NCBI RefSeq assembly: GCF_017916325.1
Contig: NC_090167.1
Span: 1,239,001-1,303,000 of the forward strand
DNA length: 64,000 nt
Direction: 5' to 3'
From: Leishmania martiniquensis
Lineage: Eukaryota > Euglenozoa > Kinetoplastea > Trypanosomatida > Trypanosomatidae
Shown: positions 1 through 9,050 of the stretch, piece after piece
Layout of the letters: every line of letters begins with the position of its first letter
Numbering within the stretch: position 1 is the first letter of the stretch
Made by a program: the position numbers and the translations under genes
Notes under the pieces: model-generated
The model's input: the letters and a program-made list of their open reading frames with translations, nothing else
Databases searched by the model: none
Told to the model about the DNA's origin: nothing

Positions 1-1
1 T

Positions 2-1138
2 GACATGCCGGACCCGATCGGGCAGGTTCTCTCAGCACGTGAGCTGGACAGCGACCTGCTGCTGCTGAAGCAGACAGCCCCCATTGGGGTGATACTCGTC
101 GTGTTCGAGTCCCGCCCTGACAGCCTCCCGCAGATCGCCTCTCTCGCTCTCTGCTCCGGAAACGGGCTTCTTCTCAAGGGTGGGCGCGAGGGGGAGCACT
201 CCAACGCGGTTCTGCACGACGTGATCGTCTCGGCCGTCGAGTCCAGCACGCAGGGTCGCGTACCACGTGGGGTGATTGGCCTCGTCACGAGTCGTGCCGA
301 CGTGTACAGTCTTCTGCAGCTGGATGCGTACATTGACCTCGTGGTGCCCCGCGGGAGCAATGCGATGGTGCAGAGTATTCAGCGCTCCACCCGCATTCCG
401 GTGCTGGGCCACGCCGATGGCATTTGTCATGTGTACGTGCACGAGGACGCCGACGTGGACGCGGCGCTGGCCGTGGCGATCGATGCAAAGCTGAACTACC
501 CGGCGGCGTGCAACGCGGCAGAGACGTTGCTGCTGCATCGAAATCTGCTTCAAACTCCCGCACACAGCACCACGGCGGCGCGATTCCTTCTCAAAGGTAT
601 GAAGGATGCGGGCGTATCCTTCTATGGCGGCCCGCAGGCCATCGCTGCAGGTCTGACAAGTGAGCCGGCCGCCTCCCTTCATGTTGAGTACGGCGATGCG
701 CACATGACGGTGGAGGTGGTCGACGACTTGGGGGCGGCTATCGCGCACGTAAACCGACACGGCTCGCACCACACAGACACCATCCTCACCAATGACAATG
801 CCGCCGCCGCGGAGTTTCAGCGGCGGGTCGAGAGCGCCTGCGTGTTTCACAATTGCTCTACGCGCTTCGCGGACGGGTTCAGGTTCGGCCTTGGGGCAGA
901 GGTGGGCATCAGCACCGCCCGTATTCACGCTCGCGGCCCGGTCGGTGTGGAGGGATTACTGACTCAGAAATGGATTTTGAAGCCGGTGGCGCCGACTCAT
1001 CCGGCGGCCCAGGATGGTGCGGATGCGGCAGCAGCCGACATGCCGTACGTGACGGTGACAGAGTTCCAGAAGGGACAGCGTACCTTCACTCACAGGGATG
1101 TCACCCGGAAGCTTCAGGATAGAGTCGATGAGCCGTAG
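2..1138 (+). CDS. gamma-glutamyl phosphate reductase, P5C-synthase type (5'-partial)
   Basis: This enzyme reduces gamma-glutamyl phosphate to glutamate-5-semialdehyde with NADPH, the second step of proline synthesis from glutamate. The reading frame is open from the window edge, so the N-terminus is missing. The first visible residues (DPIGQV) match a point roughly 90 residues into bacterial ProA. Family signatures are clear: FESRPD followed by SGNGLLLKGG, the IDLVVPRGSN stretch, IPVLGHADGICHVYV, and the catalytic-cysteine motif NYPAACNAAETLL, with the Cys at about residue 169 counted from the first Met at position 5. The C-terminal STRFADGFRFGLGAEVG and HARGPVGVEGL blocks follow. The wording is closer to the reductase half of eukaryotic P5C synthase than to bacterial ProA, and the tail ending near FTHRDV resembles the P5CS tail. 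Whether a glutamate-kinase domain is fused upstream cannot be seen here. The stop is TAG at 1136-1138. Confidence 0.9.
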   Translation, partial: DMPDPIGQVLSARELDSDLLLLKQTAPIGVILVVFESRPDSLPQIASLALCSGNGLLLKGGREGEHSNAVLHDVIVSAVESSTQGRVPRGVIGLVTSRADVYSLLQLDAYIDLVVPRGSNAMVQSIQRSTRIPVLGHADGICHVYVHEDADVDAALAVAIDAKLNYPAACNAAETLLLHRNLLQTPAHSTTAARFLLKGMKDAGVSFYGGPQAIAAGLTSEPAASLHVEYGDAHMTVEVVDDLGAAIAHVNRHGSHHTDTILTNDNAAAAEFQRRVESACVFHNCSTRFADGFRFGLGAEVGISTARIHARGPVGVEGLLTQKWILKPVAPTHPAAQDGADAAAADMPYVTVTEFQKGQRTFTHRDVTRKLQDRVDEP

Positions 1139-2507
1139 TCACACGCATCAGCACGGCCAATCCTGCCGTCTCCTCGATAGGCTCGCCTTTCTCTCTCACT
1201 TCCCCTTTCTTGTCACGCAACGGGCATGTGAGCGGAGGTGGAGTGGACGTGCGAGGCTGGTGCGGTGCAGTGCACGCCTGGTGATTTTATTCTTCACTTG
1301 GCATCTCATTCTCACCCCTCTCCCCCATTTTGTTCTTTTTCGCATCATTTCGTTCATGCAGGGCTTTCCGAGTGCTGCGTGCGGGGGAGGGGCGCTGCAC
1401 TGGCGGATAGGATGCAGTGCGCGCGCGCGTCCTGCCTCGCTTTGCTTATGGGCATCCGCAGAAAGCCGTCTCTGTGCTCGTGACTGCGCATCGTAACACA
1501 GGCTCGGCAGGCCACGTGTGTGTATGTGTGTGGGGGGGCGGAGCACCGATTCGCTCATGCACATTCGCTTCGCCGCTCTCCTTGACCTTCAACACCCGCG
1601 CAAACGGTACCACGCCCCGGAGAAAAAAAGCAAAAAATCGTTGTACGTCGTGCTCTTCCTGCTGGACGCGTTACATGCGTGAACTCATGCCGCCCTGATA
1701 CGTGCGCCGCTTACATGAAGAGAAGCTTACGGCATTGCACTGACGCCTCTTAGTTGCTCGTATGAGGGAGCTGTGCGCTACGCAATGCTCACGCTCGCGA
1801 TCTTTACGTGCACAGTCGCTCTATCAAACAGCACCGCCAGGGCAGCAGCAGAGCCGGATACGCATGGCTGTCACCTGCCACTGCCCCGTGTCCCGCAGTC
1901 TGTGCGTGTATGCACCGGCTTTGTACACTTAGCACAACGGCGCCTTCCACCCACTCCCGTCTTTTCGACTGCTCGACTCCTCTGCCGACCTCTCCCCCTC
2001 CTCCCCCACTCTCTTGGTAGTTCGCTAGACGCGCCTATGTAAACGTATCTTGGCTTTCTTTGTCTCTTTCTCCCCTTTTCAGGCTCTGGCTTCCTCGTTG
2101 GCGGCCTCTTCGACCAACGCCAAACAAAAGCGCGCGCGGAAAGGTACTTCGCCACAGCTCAATCGTCTCGCTCTCCCATCTGCCCTTCTCTCCACCTTCT
2201 CGTCCTGCGTCCCTGCTGTCCGCAAACGACAGCGGCACAGGCGCGCGCTTCTCGTACCACTGTTATAGACAGAGGGAGATACAGAGGGTGCTCGCCGTCG
2301 TCGCCCTTGTGCGCGAGCTGATAGCTTCCCTTTCCCCACTCTCCGTCCTGTATCCGCAGATACGCGCATCCCCCCACGTTCGACTCGCCTCCCTCCGCCT
2401 TCCCCCGGAGAAGACGCGGGAGAGGTGAAGAGGACGAGAGAGGCGTGGCTGGGCACATATCCGTAGCAACGACAAGTGCTTTTGGCTCCCCTTTTCTCTA
2501 GAGCGAG
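1139..2507. other. intergenic region, no gene seen
   Basis: About 1.4 kb between the reductase stop and the TPR/IQ gene. It contains pyrimidine-rich stretches and short ORFs on both strands that overlap one another and have no recognisable domain. It should hold the 3'UTR and polyadenylation region of the upstream gene and the splice acceptor of the next one. Confidence 0.7.
2477..2501 (+). promoter_or_regulatory. candidate trans-splice acceptor for the TPR/IQ gene
   Basis: A pyrimidine-rich stretch ends in CTCTAG, with the AG at 2500-2501. This is only 6 bases before the ATG at 2508. If it is used, the mature 5'UTR would be almost only the spliced leader. An acceptor further upstream is equally possible. 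Confidence 0.3.
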
Positions 2508-5500
2508 ATGCTTCACATGGCGGCCGCGGTGCGTCGGTATTCCCTTGCCCACCCGCCACCCGTCGAGGGCGAGCTGAATGGCCACGAGACGGCTCACGAG
2601 GCGGAGATACTGGAGTTGCAGGCTCTCCAAGCAGAGCGCGATGGCGAAGGTGGCCGCAGTGTACTGCTCATGGAGCGTGCCCTGCAGATCCGCTGCCACC
2701 TGGTGAGCCAGCTGCATGAGAAATGGGCCAGCGCCGCGTCAGGCCCGAACTCCACGTCGTCCGCAGCTGCCCATCGCTCGTCCGTCCTCGCCAAGCCGGA
2801 TGCCGTCGGGAAAGAAGAGCTTCTGCAAGAGTATCAGGCCCAGTGTAGTGAGCTGTACGATGCAGCGGAGCGTCTTGTGGTGCGCTGCAACGAGCTCGGT
2901 GTCGAGCACTTTAAGCGAGACGCATTCGCTGAAGCTAGCCCGCTGCTCGAGTACGCGATGCAGTTAACGGAGGACAGCGCGTATCCACTTTGCGAGGTCG
3001 AGGAGCGGCGGCGGCACCTGCGCGGAGTCACGCTCAACAACCTTGGCTGCATGGAGCGCCGCCGCGGCCACTTCTCCGAAGCACTGCAGTACATGAAGTC
3101 GTCGATGGAGATGACTGGTGTCGAGTCACCAGTGGCCTACATGAACACCAGCGCCATTCTCATTCAGCTTCGCCTCAGCGAAGAGGCGGTGCGCATGGCA
3201 GAGCGCTCGATCGAGCTGCTCTACCAAACACCCGAGGACCCATCGCTGCTGGCAGTGGCGCATCATAACTTGGCCATGGCACTGGAGCCAGTAGATTCGG
3301 CACGTTGCTTGGAGGAGTACGCACTGGCGTACCGCACGGCCTGCTCCACGCTGGGACCAGAGAGCGAGACAGCTCGCTCTATTCAGCGCAGCTGGAGGCG
3401 GTATGAGATGACGCGCGTGCCCCCAGCAACAGGGCCGTTTTTCATGCCCACTGGTGGCGCCGGTGCATTTCAGATGCGTGAGTCCGCCGGTGCCGCGCCG
3501 ATCAAATATGCAGCCACCGCACCGCATCGCTTGCCTGTGGCGCTGCCGCCTCGAGCACACAAAGGCAAGAGTGGGGGCTCCAGCTGCCCGATGGACGTGG
3601 CAGAGCTTTTTCCTCACCCTTTTCTGCCCAGTGCGTCGGCCCCATCAGCGCCCGCAAGGGCACCGCGAAATGTCACGCCGATCTACCGCCCCGCAGCGCT
3701 ACCACGTCGACCCCTCGTCTCTGGAATGCCACCAAGCGTCGCGGCCTCCTTGTCCAAGCGTAACGGTGTCCCGGAGTCGCAGTCAACCCAGCCGCCGCCG
3801 CAACAGCACCGAGGCCAGTATGGGGCGAAGGTGCTGCGTCCCTCGCCACCGGCCTCCCGCATGGCCGCGGTATCCGCGAGGCAGCCACCGACCGACCGAA
3901 CAAACGAGGTTGCAGCGGCAGCCGGCAGCGAGCGTGTTGCCACAGCCACGACACCCTCTTCTCCACCCTCTCATCAGGTGCACGCGGCCACCTCGCAGCG
4001 CTACTCGCGTGCCGCACGAGCGCAAGAGTCATCACGCCAGCCACCGTCGCGCGCCAGCACCCGCCAGCACGAATTTTCGGTGAGAAACAGTACCGTGACT
4101 GGGCCCGCCACAGCTGGCATGCCACTCAAGCGGGAGCGTAGCCCCTCCCGCTTTGCCCATGACCGGCTCACAACACAGACGACGCCCACAACGCAGTTGA
4201 CCCTAGCTGCGCAGCCGCCAGGGCGCGAATCCATTCGCACGGCGCGAAATAGCGGCAACGGAAAGCCTTCTCCCCTGCCTCTGCCACGGCACCTCCCTCC
4301 ATTGCAGACTGGCGCCGCTTTAGAGCCGCCTGCGACGGCTCCGAGGCTGTCGTACACCCGCTCGTCGCACAGCGGGGTAGCGCATGAGCCCCTCCCACTA
4401 ACCTCAGCGTCGTGCTCTCTCGAGTCAGACCCACTGACATTTCTGCAGCAGCGACTCGATATATTGCTTCAAGATGAAGAGGAGCTGGAGCAGAAGTACG
4501 CTCACGCGACAGTGATACAGCGGTACTACCGCGGTCACCTGACTCGCCGTCGTGTAGCAGCCCTTCGGTCCTCCCGCGCGATTTACGGGCGGCTCGCCCA
4601 GCTGCGGCGCCATATGGCAGCGCGCCGCATTCAGCGAGCGTTTCGGCGTCACCGCCGTGACAGTCGTTATCCTCTTGCAGCTGGCCGGGTGGGCCGCTTT
4701 GCAGGATGCAGAGGCCGACGCGGTGTTCAGCACCATGCAGCTACAGAGATGCAACGAATAGCGCGCGGCTGGCTGGCGTGGCGTCGGTACGCGCAGCTGC
4801 GCAAGTACGCATTCGAGAGCCCCATTGCTGCATCTTGCATACAACGCTGGATTCGTGCGCTGCATGCACGCCGCCACTACGCAGCTCTTCGTGCAGAGAA
4901 GGCGCAGCAGGAGGCAGAGGCGCTCGAGCTCGAGCGTCGGCAATATGCGGCAACTCGAATTCAAGGCCAGTGGCACACGCACGTACAGCGCAGGGCTTGC
5001 AAGGTGGCTCTACAGCATCGCATGATGGCCCGTGCCGCCGAGGATGCCCGACGCCGCGTGAAAGCTGCAATTAGTATCCAGTCGGCATGGCGAGGCCACC
5101 AGGCGCGCCGGCTCTACCGCGACATATATTCGCACACCACTCAGCTGCGCAAGGCGCGGCTGGCGCACGAGCATCGTCGCCAGGCCGCAGTGAAGTTACA
5201 GTCCTTCGGCCGGATGCTCATAGCCAAGCAACATGCGTTGCCGTTGCTCACAACCGCCCGCTTGCGAGCAGCGGTCGAAATTCAAACCCACAGCCGCGAA
5301 GGGCGCGCTGCTACTGCGATTCAGTGTGCCTATCGTAGCCATATGGCTCGTCGGATGTGTGCCGCCAAGCGCGCAAAGCGAAAAGAGCAGCTTCGTCACG
5401 GCATGCTGCAGCTGCGCACTGCTACCTTGCAGCGTACGGGGCGAGGCTACATGGCCCGCAAGGACGTAGCAACAAGGCTGTCGGAGCTACAGATCGAGGC

Positions 5501-8500
5501 AGGCCGGTACGACCGACGCCTGCAGGCCCTTCAGCGACACGAACTGGAGACTGCACGTACTCTCCAGCAGGCGCATGACGGTCAGATTGCGGCTCTTCGT
5601 GACAGCGAATTTGATGAGCGGGCTGTTCTTGAGCTGGCACAAGAGCAGCAACGCTGCTCCCTCCACAGACAGTGTCGCGAATCTATGCCAGGAGCAAGCG
5701 AACCTTTGGCATCACAAGAGGTCACAAGGCACAGCTTCTCGCCACCATCGCATACCTTTTCTCTCCGCCTCCAAGCCCGTCAGACGCAAGCCGACTACTC
5801 GAGGCCGCGTGACCAGCGACTTGACCGCCGTACGGCACAGGACGGTAAGGCAGACAAGAAAACGACCGTCCTCCCGCTGGCTGACTCTACGCAGAATGCC
5901 GCTACACGCAGCACTCCGCGTCCCCAACCAACGATGACCACGCACAACGACGCCCGTCCATTGCAGGAGGACGATAGAGAGTCCATCCAACAACAGTCGG
6001 CAAAGCACATCGCGGCGGAGCGCAGGGAGCTGGACCGGCTGGAGCGCGAGGAGCTGCTGGCCTCGGAGGCCTGCGCAGCGTCGCCGGAGCGGCCGCTGAC
6101 GGCGGAGCAGATCGCGGCGGAGCGCAGGGAGCTGGACCGGCTGGAGCGCGAGGAGCTGCTGGCCTCGGAGGCCTGCGCAGCGTCGCCGGAGCGGCCGCTG
6201 ACGGCGGAGCAGATCGCGGCGGAGCGCAGGGAGCTGGACCGGCTGGAGCGCGAGGAGCTGCTGGCCTCGGAGGCCTGCGCAGCGTCGCCGGAGCGGCCGC
6301 TGACGGCGGAGCAGATCGCGGCGGAGCGCAGGGAGCTGGACCGGCTGGAGCGCGAGGAGCTGCTGGCCTCGGAGGCCTGCGCAGCGTCGCCGGAGCGGCC
6401 GCTGACGGCGGAGCAGATCGCGGCGGAGCGCAGGGAGCTGGACCGGCTGGAGCGCGAGGAGCTGCTGGCCTCGGAGGCCTGCGCAGCGTCGCCGGAGCGG
6501 CCGCTGACGGCGGAGCAGATCGCGGCGGAGCGCAGGGAGCTGGACCGGCTGGAGCGCGAGGAGCTGCTGGCCTCGGAGGCCTGCGCAGCGTCGCCGGAGC
6601 GGCCGCTGACGGCGGAGCAGATCGCGGCGGAGCGCAGGGAGCTGGACCGGCTGGAGCGCGAGGAGCTGCTGGCCTCGGAGGCCTGCGCAGCGTCGCCGGA
6701 GCGGCCGCTGACGGCGGAGCAGATCGCGGCGGAGCGCAGGGAGCTGGACCGGCTGGAGCGCGAGGAGCTGCTGGCCTCGGAGGCCTGCGCAGCGTCGCCG
6801 GAGCGGCCGCTGACGGCGGAGCAGATCGCGGCGGAGCGCAGGGAGCTGGACCGGCTGGAGCGCGAGGAGCTGCTGGCCTCGGAGGCCTGCGCAGCGTCGC
6901 CGGAGCGGCCGCTGACGGCGGAGCAGATCGCGGCGGAGCGCAGGGAGCTGGACCGGCTGGAGCGCGAGGAGCTGCTGGCCTCGGAGGCCTGCGCAGCGTC
7001 GCCGGAGCGGCCGCTGACGGCGGAGCAGATCGCGGCGGAGCGCAGGGAGCTGGACCGGCTGGAGCGCGAGGAGCTGCTTGGCGGGGTAGAGATGGATTTG
7101 TCTGGGGAGAAGGGGAGCTTAGCGGGTGAGAAGGCTTCTGTGTCTTGTGAGGGGTCTTTCTGTACCGTTGAGGTGGCCCGTGAGATGCTAGCCAGTAAGA
7201 TGGCCGTGTGGCAGGCGGAGCTTGTCGCAGAGAAGCGGCACCGTGAGGAGGCAGAGGCGCGGCAGTGGGCTTCTCATGCTTATAGGCAAGAGCAAATCTC
7301 AGCTGCGTCGGGGGAGGCAGATCTTATCCCCTTTCGAATGGGGCGGTCGCGACCGGGGACAGCCGTCGCCTTCCCGTCAGCGACGGCTCTTTTGCTGGCA
7401 GCGGAATCAGTTGGATCTCTGGCGGGGACGCACCACGGCGACCGTGCGGCGCAGGAGGCTGGCGCGGCTCGCTGCATCGAGCGGTACTACTTGGGCTGGG
7501 AGGACCGAAGGTTCCTGAAGGCCCTACAACACGTGCGGGATGTGTATCTATCTGCCATGCAGGACTTTGAGCTTCAGGACGGGCCGGTGCTAGTCAACGA
7601 GCGGCTCTGCGAAGTACGGGCGCGTTACCGAGATTTGGGAGTGGGCGTTTCGCAGTCGCGCACGTGCGACTCTCCTGCCGGACGCTCCACCACTGGAAAA
7701 GGGAGGCCATATCGCTGGACTCCTGCCACTTGGGGATCGAGGAAGTTTCTGAAGGACTTTGTTCGCATCATCAAGGGCAAGCAACAGCGAGCCGAGCGCT
7801 CTAGGGCGCGGGACAGTTACCTTGACCGGTGCGCGGCGGAGGACGGCGAGGCGCACGAGAAGGCGAGTGCGCGGGTGGTGGCTGACTTTATGCGGAATGC
7901 TGCCGCGCGCAACACTCTGCGTCGCCGAGCGAAGATAATGAACGCGTACAACGACGCACGTGCTTTGCAGGAGGAGGTCGATAGGGAGTCGGTGTCACAA
8001 CAGTCGGTGGAGCGCTTGGCCTCGGACCACCTAGGTCACCTCGGGCGACAGCAAAGAGATGGCCGGAAAGCGGGCCGAGAAGGTTGCATTGGGCCGGGAT
8101 CGCCTACCGACGCAGCTCTTTGTGCGCAGGTGGCCACAGTTGCGGAATGCCGCCCGGATGCTGCGCGAACGTGGGCGCTCTCCTCGTCAAGACATCCCCT
8201 TCGGCTTCAGCGGGAGGCTCTTGGCAGCGGAGAGGCGCGAGGCCGTCTGTGGGTGTTTGCCAAGGCTGTCCGAGACAAGAAGGACCTGCGCCAGCGACAA
8301 GCTGCCCGTGACGCCTACCTACAAGCGATGAGCGACCAAGGCGCCCCTGACACAGATGAAGAGAGCGAGCCGGAGGAACACGCACGGGCATCTTCCGCAG
8401 GCTCAGGGGCGTGGCCACAGGTGAGCGAGATGGTTAGCGGTGGTGACACGAATGTGGTGGACCAGGAGGCAATGCTGCAGCTTTATCGTATAGAGCGCAG

Positions 8501-9050
8501 AACGTTCGCCTCATCGCTTCTAGGCGACTTCGTCCGCATCATCAAGGGCAAGCAACAGCGAGCCGAGCGCTCTAGGGCGCGGGACAGTTACCTTGACCGG
8601 TGCGCGGCGGAGGACGGCGAGGCGCACGAGAAGGCGAGTGCGCGGGTGGTGGCTGACTTTATGCGGAATGCTGCCGCGCGCAACACTCTGCGTCGCCGAG
8701 CGAAGATAATGAACGCGTACAACGACGCACATGTGGCGCGTGAGGAGGAAACGGACCTGGCTACTGTGAGGACGGAAGCTAGTGTCGATGGTGCGTCCGC
8801 AGCGTGCTCTGAGGTATTTAAGTTGTCGCGCTCAGCTTCGTCTGCGGCCCGCAGAATTCAGCGCTTCGTCAGAGGTGTGCAGGCAAGGCGTCACCTGAGA
8901 GCACTGCAGGAAGCAAAATCTCTCTACCTCGAGGAGGAGCTTGCAGTGGAAGAGCTGCTCTATTCGGCAGCGCTTACGATCCAGCGCTCCTTCCGCCGCT
9001 ACGTGGCGCGTCGGCAGGCAGTGAAGGCTATTGCGCCGCGCGAGGTCTGA
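2508..9050 (+). CDS. giant TPR- and IQ-motif protein with 34-residue tandem repeats
   Basis: A 2180-residue protein that I do not recognise as a named family member. Residues about 120-290 look like TPR helices (LNNLGCMERRRGHFSEAL and a following YMNTSAILIQLRLSEEAV unit). Residues about 310-650 are a Ser/Pro/Ala-rich linker. Residues about 667-985 carry a run of IQ motifs (for example VIQRYYRGHLTRRR, IQSAWRGHQARR, LQRTGRGYMARK) that would bind calmodulin-like proteins. Residues 1168-1524 are the 34-residue tandem repeats. Further IQ-like motifs sit near 1653, 2114 and 2155. A 68-residue module occurs twice (about 1750-1817 and 2007-2074). The Arg/Glu-rich helical content and IQ motifs suggest a cytoskeletal or flagellar scaffold, which is inference only. 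The ATG at 2508 opens the frame. The repeats make the gene prone to copy-number variation and assembly error. Confidence 0.85.
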   Translation: MLHMAAAVRRYSLAHPPPVEGELNGHETAHEAEILELQALQAERDGEGGRSVLLMERALQIRCHLVSQLHEKWASAASGPNSTSSAAAHRSSVLAKPDAVGKEELLQEYQAQCSELYDAAERLVVRCNELGVEHFKRDAFAEASPLLEYAMQLTEDSAYPLCEVEERRRHLRGVTLNNLGCMERRRGHFSEALQYMKSSMEMTGVESPVAYMNTSAILIQLRLSEEAVRMAERSIELLYQTPEDPSLLAVAHHNLAMALEPVDSARCLEEYALAYRTACSTLGPESETARSIQRSWRRYEMTRVPPATGPFFMPTGGAGAFQMRESAGAAPIKYAATAPHRLPVALPPRAHKGKSGGSSCPMDVAELFPHPFLPSASAPSAPARAPRNVTPIYRPAALPRRPLVSGMPPSVAASLSKRNGVPESQSTQPPPQQHRGQYGAKVLRPSPPASRMAAVSARQPPTDRTNEVAAAAGSERVATATTPSSPPSHQVHAATSQRYSRAARAQESSRQPPSRASTRQHEFSVRNSTVTGPATAGMPLKRERSPSRFAHDRLTTQTTPTTQLTLAAQPPGRESIRTARNSGNGKPSPLPLPRHLPPLQTGAALEPPATAPRLSYTRSSHSGVAHEPLPLTSASCSLESDPLTFLQQRLDILLQDEEELEQKYAHATVIQRYYRGHLTRRRVAALRSSRAIYGRLAQLRRHMAARRIQRAFRRHRRDSRYPLAAGRVGRFAGCRGRRGVQHHAATEMQRIARGWLAWRRYAQLRKYAFESPIAASCIQRWIRALHARRHYAALRAEKAQQEAEALELERRQYAATRIQGQWHTHVQRRACKVALQHRMMARAAEDARRRVKAAISIQSAWRGHQARRLYRDIYSHTTQLRKARLAHEHRRQAAVKLQSFGRMLIAKQHALPLLTTARLRAAVEIQTHSREGRAATAIQCAYRSHMARRMCAAKRAKRKEQLRHGMLQLRTATLQRTGRGYMARKDVATRLSELQIEAGRYDRRLQALQRHELETARTLQQAHDGQIAALRDSEFDERAVLELAQEQQRCSLHRQCRESMPGASEPLASQEVTRHSFSPPSHTFSLRLQARQTQADYSRPRDQRLDRRTAQDGKADKKTTVLPLADSTQNAATRSTPRPQPTMTTHNDARPLQEDDRESIQQQSAKHIAAERRELDRLEREELLASEACAASPERPLTAEQIAAERRELDRLEREELLASEACAASPERPLTAEQIAAERRELDRLEREELLASEACAASPERPLTAEQIAAERRELDRLEREELLASEACAASPERPLTAEQIAAERRELDRLEREELLASEACAASPERPLTAEQIAAERRELDRLEREELLASEACAASPERPLTAEQIAAERRELDRLEREELLASEACAASPERPLTAEQIAAERRELDRLEREELLASEACAASPERPLTAEQIAAERRELDRLEREELLASEACAASPERPLTAEQIAAERRELDRLEREELLASEACAASPERPLTAEQIAAERRELDRLEREELLGGVEMDLSGEKGSLAGEKASVSCEGSFCTVEVAREMLASKMAVWQAELVAEKRHREEAEARQWASHAYRQEQISAASGEADLIPFRMGRSRPGTAVAFPSATALLLAAESVGSLAGTHHGDRAAQEAGAARCIERYYLGWEDRRFLKALQHVRDVYLSAMQDFELQDGPVLVNERLCEVRARYRDLGVGVSQSRTCDSPAGRSTTGKGRPYRWTPATWGSRKFLKDFVRIIKGKQQRAERSRARDSYLDRCAAEDGEAHEKASARVVADFMRNAAARNTLRRRAKIMNAYNDARALQEEVDRESVSQQSVERLASDHLGHLGRQQRDGRKAGREGCIGPGSPTDAALCAQVATVAECRPDAARTWALSSSRHPLRLQREALGSGEARGRLWVFAKAVRDKKDLRQRQAARDAYLQAMSDQGAPDTDEESEPEEHARASSAGSGAWPQVSEMVSGGDTNVVDQEAMLQLYRIERRTFASSLLGDFVRIIKGKQQRAERSRARDSYLDRCAAEDGEAHEKASARVVADFMRNAAARNTLRRRAKIMNAYNDAHVAREEETDLATVRTEASVDGASAACSEVFKLSRSASSAARRIQRFVRGVQARRHLRALQEAKSLYLEEELAVEELLYSAALTIQRSFRRYVARRQAVKAIAPREV
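6009..7078 (+). repeat. 102-bp tandem repeat, ten full copies plus half a copy
   Basis: Units start at 6009, 6111, 6213, 6315, 6417, 6519, 6621, 6723, 6825 and 6927. A partial eleventh starts at 7029 and ends near 7078. Each unit is 102 bp and encodes 34 residues beginning IAAERRELDRLEREELL and ending SPERPLTAEQ, so the array stays in frame. The copies appear identical at the DNA level, including third codon positions, which points to recent expansion or ongoing homogenisation. Confidence 0.97.
7755..7959 (+). repeat. internal duplicated module, copy 1
   Basis: A 205-bp segment encoding the module that begins DFVRIIKGKQQ and ends IMNAYNDA. It is repeated 771 bp downstream (257 codons, so in frame). 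I see only synonymous differences near the start of the two copies. Confidence 0.93.
8526..8730 (+). repeat. internal duplicated module, copy 2
   Basis: Second copy of the 205-bp module at 7755-7959, nearly identical in DNA. It is preceded by LLG instead of FLK and followed by HVAREEE instead of RALQEE, so the duplication has sharp borders. Confidence 0.93.

Noticed and set aside
2079..2717. 212-codon minus-strand ORF overlapping the start of the TPR/IQ gene
   Set aside because: Arg/Gly/Ser-rich, antisense to pyrimidine tracts and to a well-supported gene; no domain.
6009..7078. Tandem array considered as a CRISPR-like array
   Set aside because: Units abut with no spacers and are in frame within a eukaryotic coding sequence.
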